DNA of 17,970 nt from an uncultured Cellvibrio sp. (GTDB taxonomy: Bacteria > Pseudomonadota > Gammaproteobacteria > Pseudomonadales > Cellvibrionaceae), in assembly GCA_946886255.1 (NCBI GenBank), contig CAMPIG010000043.1, positions 1 through 17,970 on the forward strand. The letters are read 5' to 3'. The translations under genes were made by a program, and so were the position numbers. Shown here piece by piece: positions 15,511 to 17,970 of this stretch. Below the pieces are notes generated by a model. The model was not told the DNA's origin and did not search any database. It saw nothing but the letters and a program-made list of their open reading frames with translations. The first letter of the stretch is position 1. Every line of letters begins with the position of its first letter.

Positions 15511-15978
15511 CTAGCTAACCAGATCTTTGTGGGACGTGTGCAACACTGCAATCATGCGATCCTCGGCGCTGAAACGCACTTCCAGGGTTTCTCCCAATTC
15601 AGAGAGGTCAGGGTCGAGTGTCGAGAGATCATCGGTTTCCAGATATTTATCGTTGAAATCGAGAATCTGTTCAGTCGTTTTGTCGACCACGGAAAAGAGA
15701 TTGCCGGCCTCTTTCAACGCCTCTGTATCCTCGAATTGCCGACCTTCTTTCATGAGTTGATCATAAATTTCAAAGTGGCCTGCCGAGACATAATCCACCA
15801 GAATTTGGCACAGGGTACGCAACTTCGCTCCGCGCAGGGCTTCGTTTTCAGTGGTGGCTTCAAGACCGCTCAGTGCGCAATATTGCACGAGCATATCTTG
15901 TCGCTCTTGCAGCCAGCGATCAATGATTACGCTGACGCCACCCCAGAGCTCTTTGGCGTTTTTACAATTGTCTAGCAT
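15511..15978 (-). CDS. algQ: Rsd/AlgQ anti-sigma-70 factor
   Basis: A 155-residue cytoplasmic helical protein that binds the housekeeping sigma factor (RpoD) and frees core polymerase for other sigmas; in Pseudomonas AlgQ also affects alginate and siderophore genes. Length matches E. coli Rsd (158) and P. aeruginosa AlgQ (160). The N-terminal NAKELWGGVSVIIDRWLQERQDMLVQ (split: LWGGVSVIIDRWL, ERQDMLVQYC) and LCQILVDYVSAGHFEIYDQL are typical. The start at 15978 has AAGGA 8 bp upstream; the longer open frame to 16167 runs into dsbB and adds 63 unlike residues. Neighbours fit the Pseudomonas order. It is separated from dsbB upstream by 77 bp and may be co-transcribed. Confidence 0.94.
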   Translation of the reverse strand: MLDNCKNAKELWGGVSVIIDRWLQERQDMLVQYCALSGLEATTENEALRGAKLRTLCQILVDYVSAGHFEIYDQLMKEGRQFEDTEALKEAGNLFSVVDKTTEQILDFNDKYLETDDLSTLDPDLSELGETLEVRFSAEDRMIAVLHTSHKDLVS

Positions 15979-16055
15979 GCGATATTTCCTTGAATAACCA
16001 TTTTTTAAATCAGGCGAGTCAAGATAGGCTATCCCGCCGTCGACGGCAAGCCTAA

Positions 16056-16544
16056 TCAGCCTTTCCGCCAGGTCTGAAACAGGTTGATCAATACCAGGCC
16101 GATGAACGCTACCAGTGTCCAGCCGGCGATGCTGATACCAAACAATGACCAGTCCACCTTCGCGCAATTGCCGTCGCCTTGCAGTAAAACTTCCAATGCC
16201 TGAAGAAAAGGATATACGTCAAACATATAGGAGAGACCGGGGCCGCAAGCGGGCACTTGATCTTCTGGCAAGCTTTGCAGCCACAGCTGGCGACTGGAGA
16301 AGGCGCCGCCGGTGATCGCTGCGAGAATGCCCAGGATGCTATAGACACGTCGGCCGATGCGGCCGGGATTATGCAGGAATGCGATGAGGGCAATGAACCC
16401 CACAAGAATCACGAAGGCGCGCTGGGTAATACATAAGGGGCAGGGTTCCAGCCCCATGACGTGCTCCATATAGGCAGCGATCAACATCAAACCAACACAA
16501 CCGAGGAAGATAATTAGATTTGTCTGGCGAATACTGGGCAACAT
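16056..16544 (-). CDS. dsbB: Disulfide bond formation protein DsbB
   Basis: A 162-residue inner-membrane protein that reoxidises periplasmic DsbA and passes the electrons to quinone. Four membrane helices are visible (about 9-27, 42-57, 68-84 and 138-156). The first periplasmic cysteine pair is in EPCPLC (Cys35, Cys38), and the second is Cys100 (VPACGP) with Cys127 (DGNCAKVDW). All four redox cysteines needed for the reaction are present, and TQR at 40-42 carries the Arg expected near the quinone. The start at 16544 (MLPSIRQTN) has GAAGGA 6 bp upstream; the open frame reaches 16715 but that extension lacks family features. It lies before algQ on the same strand, as in Pseudomonas, where the homologue is named dsbH. 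Confidence 0.95.
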   Translation of the reverse strand: MLPSIRQTNLIIFLGCVGLMLIAAYMEHVMGLEPCPLCITQRAFVILVGFIALIAFLHNPGRIGRRVYSILGILAAITGGAFSSRQLWLQSLPEDQVPACGPGLSYMFDVYPFLQALEVLLQGDGNCAKVDWSLFGISIAGWTLVAFIGLVLINLFQTWRKG

Positions 16545-16734
16545 GGTGGATCCTTCGTTAAGGTTATGGAAGCAATAGTACGCAAAAACTCTCCGGGTGC
16601 GCCAGCCAATTGCCCGGCGTGCATCGATCGTATCTAGCGGTGTGTAGCGAGGTGCCAAAAAGCCAGTGGTTGACCGATCGTTTAACCAAGGGTTCAATAC
16701 ATCCGGTCTGATCATTAGTGTTTAGGAAGTGGTT

Positions 16735-17166
16735 ATGAATATTGTTATGGGTTATTGGGGCAGACAAAGCTTATGGTTGGTTTTGATGGGATGCTTGCTG
16801 CACCCTTGTATGTCTGTTGCCAGTGGCGGTGGTGGGGGAGCCAGCGGTCCCTACATTGAACTCAACCCGGCATTCGTGGTGAATTACGGCGGCGTGGGGA
16901 AGATCAAATATCTCAAAGCAGATATCTCATTGCGGGTGGATGATCCTGATGCTATTGAAGCAGTCAACCACCATATGCCACTTATCCGCAACGCGTTGGT
17001 GTTGTTATTCAGCCGTCAGACTGACGAGGCCATGGCCAGTGTCGAAGGCAAAGAAGCCATGCGCCAGGATTCATTGGCGGAGATTAATCGTTTATTGGAA
17101 GAAGAAACCGGTCATCAGGCGGCGATCAAGGATGTATTGTTCAATAATCTGGTGATGCAGAAGTAA
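16735..17166 (+). CDS. FliL-like exported protein
   Basis: A 143-residue protein. A signal peptide (LWLVLMGCLL core, likely cut after SVA near residue 29) is followed by a Gly-rich linker and a FliL-like domain: YIELNPAFVVNYGGVGKIKYLKADISLRVDDP, here YIELNPAFVVNY and YLKADISLRV, then LVLLFSRQTDEAM and a C-terminal helical part ending VLFNNLVMQ. True FliL sits in the flagellar motor membrane and is retained by an uncleaved helix; this copy stands alone with no flagellar genes. Such orphan FliL-like proteins are found in Pseudomonas relatives and have no settled role. AGGAAG lies 5 bp before the ATG at 16735; a GTG at 16729 overlaps the ribosome site and is rejected. Confidence 0.83.
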   Translation: MNIVMGYWGRQSLWLVLMGCLLHPCMSVASGGGGGASGPYIELNPAFVVNYGGVGKIKYLKADISLRVDDPDAIEAVNHHMPLIRNALVLLFSRQTDEAMASVEGKEAMRQDSLAEINRLLEEETGHQAAIKDVLFNNLVMQK

Positions 17167-17170
17167 TAGC

Positions 17171-17210
17171 AAAAATGTCGGAAAATCCCCTGCAATCTTC
17201 CGACATTTTT
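17171..17210. terminator. Bidirectional terminator between FliL-like gene and gshA
   Basis: A 13-bp perfect stem (17171-17183 with 17198-17210; arms AAAAATGTCGGAA and TTCCGACATTTTT) with a 14-base loop lies between two converging genes. The A/T ends give a short U-run in each direction. Confidence 0.8.
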
Positions 17211-17218
17211 ATGCACAG

Positions 17219-17970
17219 TTAATTGTTCACGCAACAGCGGTATTGCGCGTAATAATTTTCAAGATAAGCTTCAAACGGTAATTGCGGTGCAGCTTCAAGT
17301 TCCTGTTGTTCTGCCAGCGAATGCCGAGCAAGATTCTGGTAATACACTTCCTCTTCGGTCTCCAATGGACGGCTTGCAAAATATTGTCGATGTTGCTCCG
17401 CCAGACCCATGGTGTGTCCAAAAAATGTTTTCTGTTCGGTGCGCATATCCTGCAGCACACGTGCTGACGGCGTCAGCTCCGGATGAGTTAACTTGAGGGA
17501 TTGCGCTGCGACGGCTTGCCGATACCGGTCACCGCCATTGGCTTGATCCAACAAGGCGGCACATTCAGCCGTGCCGGCCAGGATTTCTTCGGCCCAACGG
17601 CGCATGCTGATGGCTTCCCGATGACGTATCAACATCAGCGACGGATCGCGTCCTTCGTACACGACGCGCTTCTGGTTATCCTGCCCCTCACGATATTCTT
17701 CCGCGCCCGTGAGCGGGCTGTCATGCAGCAAACAAAATAATAAAAACGCATCCATCAAATGCATTTGTTCGGCGGTGATGCCGAGTGGCTCATAAGGATT
17801 GAGGTCGATACAACGCACTTCTACATATTCCACGCCACGTAAGCGCAGAGCTTGCAAAGCTGTTTCGCCGGATTGAGCCGGATGTTTGGGACGAATACTG
17901 CTGTAAAACTCATTTTCGATTTGTAGCAGGTTGGTGTTGAGCTGCTGATAGTTGCCCAGCGCATCTTTCA
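17219..17970 (-). CDS. gshA: Glutamate-cysteine ligase (C-terminal half)
   Basis: The frame stays open to the window edge, so the start lies beyond 17970; 249 residues are visible of about 520 in the E. coli enzyme. GshA joins glutamate and cysteine with ATP, the first step of glutathione synthesis in the cytoplasm. Family sequence is plain: LNTNLLQIENEFYSSIRPK, then GETALQALRLRGVEYVEVR and CIDLNPYEPLGI, which match the proteobacterial GshA core. The C-terminus ends in CCVNN. The gene is convergent with the FliL-like gene and ends 9 bp past the shared terminator. No frameshift is seen in the visible part. Confidence 0.95.
   Translation of the reverse strand, partial: KDALGNYQQLNTNLLQIENEFYSSIRPKHPAQSGETALQALRLRGVEYVEVRCIDLNPYEPLGITAEQMHLMDAFLLFCLLHDSPLTGAEEYREGQDNQKRVVYEGRDPSLMLIRHREAISMRRWAEEILAGTAECAALLDQANGGDRYRQAVAAQSLKLTHPELTPSARVLQDMRTEQKTFFGHTMGLAEQHRQYFASRPLETEEEVYYQNLARHSLAEQQELEAAPQLPFEAYLENYYAQYRCCVNN

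Overview
The window looks like chromosomal DNA of a gammaproteobacterium close to Pseudomonas and the Cellvibrionaceae; Cellvibrio is my best guess. This rests on gene families, on the Pseudomonas-like order ABC-F / TIGR02444 / algP / FKBP lipoprotein / algQ / dsbB, and on an unusual structured intergenic repeat. The genus is inference; no rRNA is present. I see 16 protein genes, two of them cut by the window edges. There are no tRNAs, rRNAs, insertion sequences, phage genes or CRISPR arrays.

Layout. Bases 1-1020 (+): the end of a Hanks-type Ser/Thr kinase and a small FHA protein, a likely phospho-signalling pair. 1162-2689 (+): gcvT and gcvH of the glycine cleavage system, without gcvP. 2690-3201: a gene-free convergent interval holding a bidirectional terminator flanked by two large hairpin repeats. 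They lie in opposite orientation and share a conserved core but have different stems. 3202-5800 (-): a tightly packed three-gene unit of an MGDG-synthase/UgtP-like glycosyltransferase, a YkoP-like protein and a NodB-type polysaccharide deacetylase, preceded on the same strand by an MgtC/SapB membrane protein (6052-6561). 7047-10620 (+): opgG-opgH, which make osmoregulated periplasmic glucans; this OpgH is a short form.

10695-12578 (-): a YheS-type ABC-F ATPase, divergent from a TIGR02444 protein (12668-13159, +). 13190-14107 (-): AlgP, a histone-H1-like protein. A 590-bp gene-free stretch follows. 14698-15423 (+): an FKBP-type peptidyl-prolyl isomerase lipoprotein. 15511-15978 (-): AlgQ/Rsd, an anti-sigma-70 factor. 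16056-16544 (-): DsbB. 16735-17166 (+): an orphan FliL-like exported protein. 17219-17970 (-): the C-terminal half of gshA.

A common theme is envelope and stress physiology: glycolipid or glycan synthesis, periplasmic glucans, disulfide formation, envelope folding, glutathione, and global control by AlgP and AlgQ. The two most noteworthy items are the paired core-conserved, stem-variable hairpin repeats at 2735-3183 and the glycosyltransferase / YkoP-like / deacetylase operon. Most of the rest is conserved housekeeping sequence.
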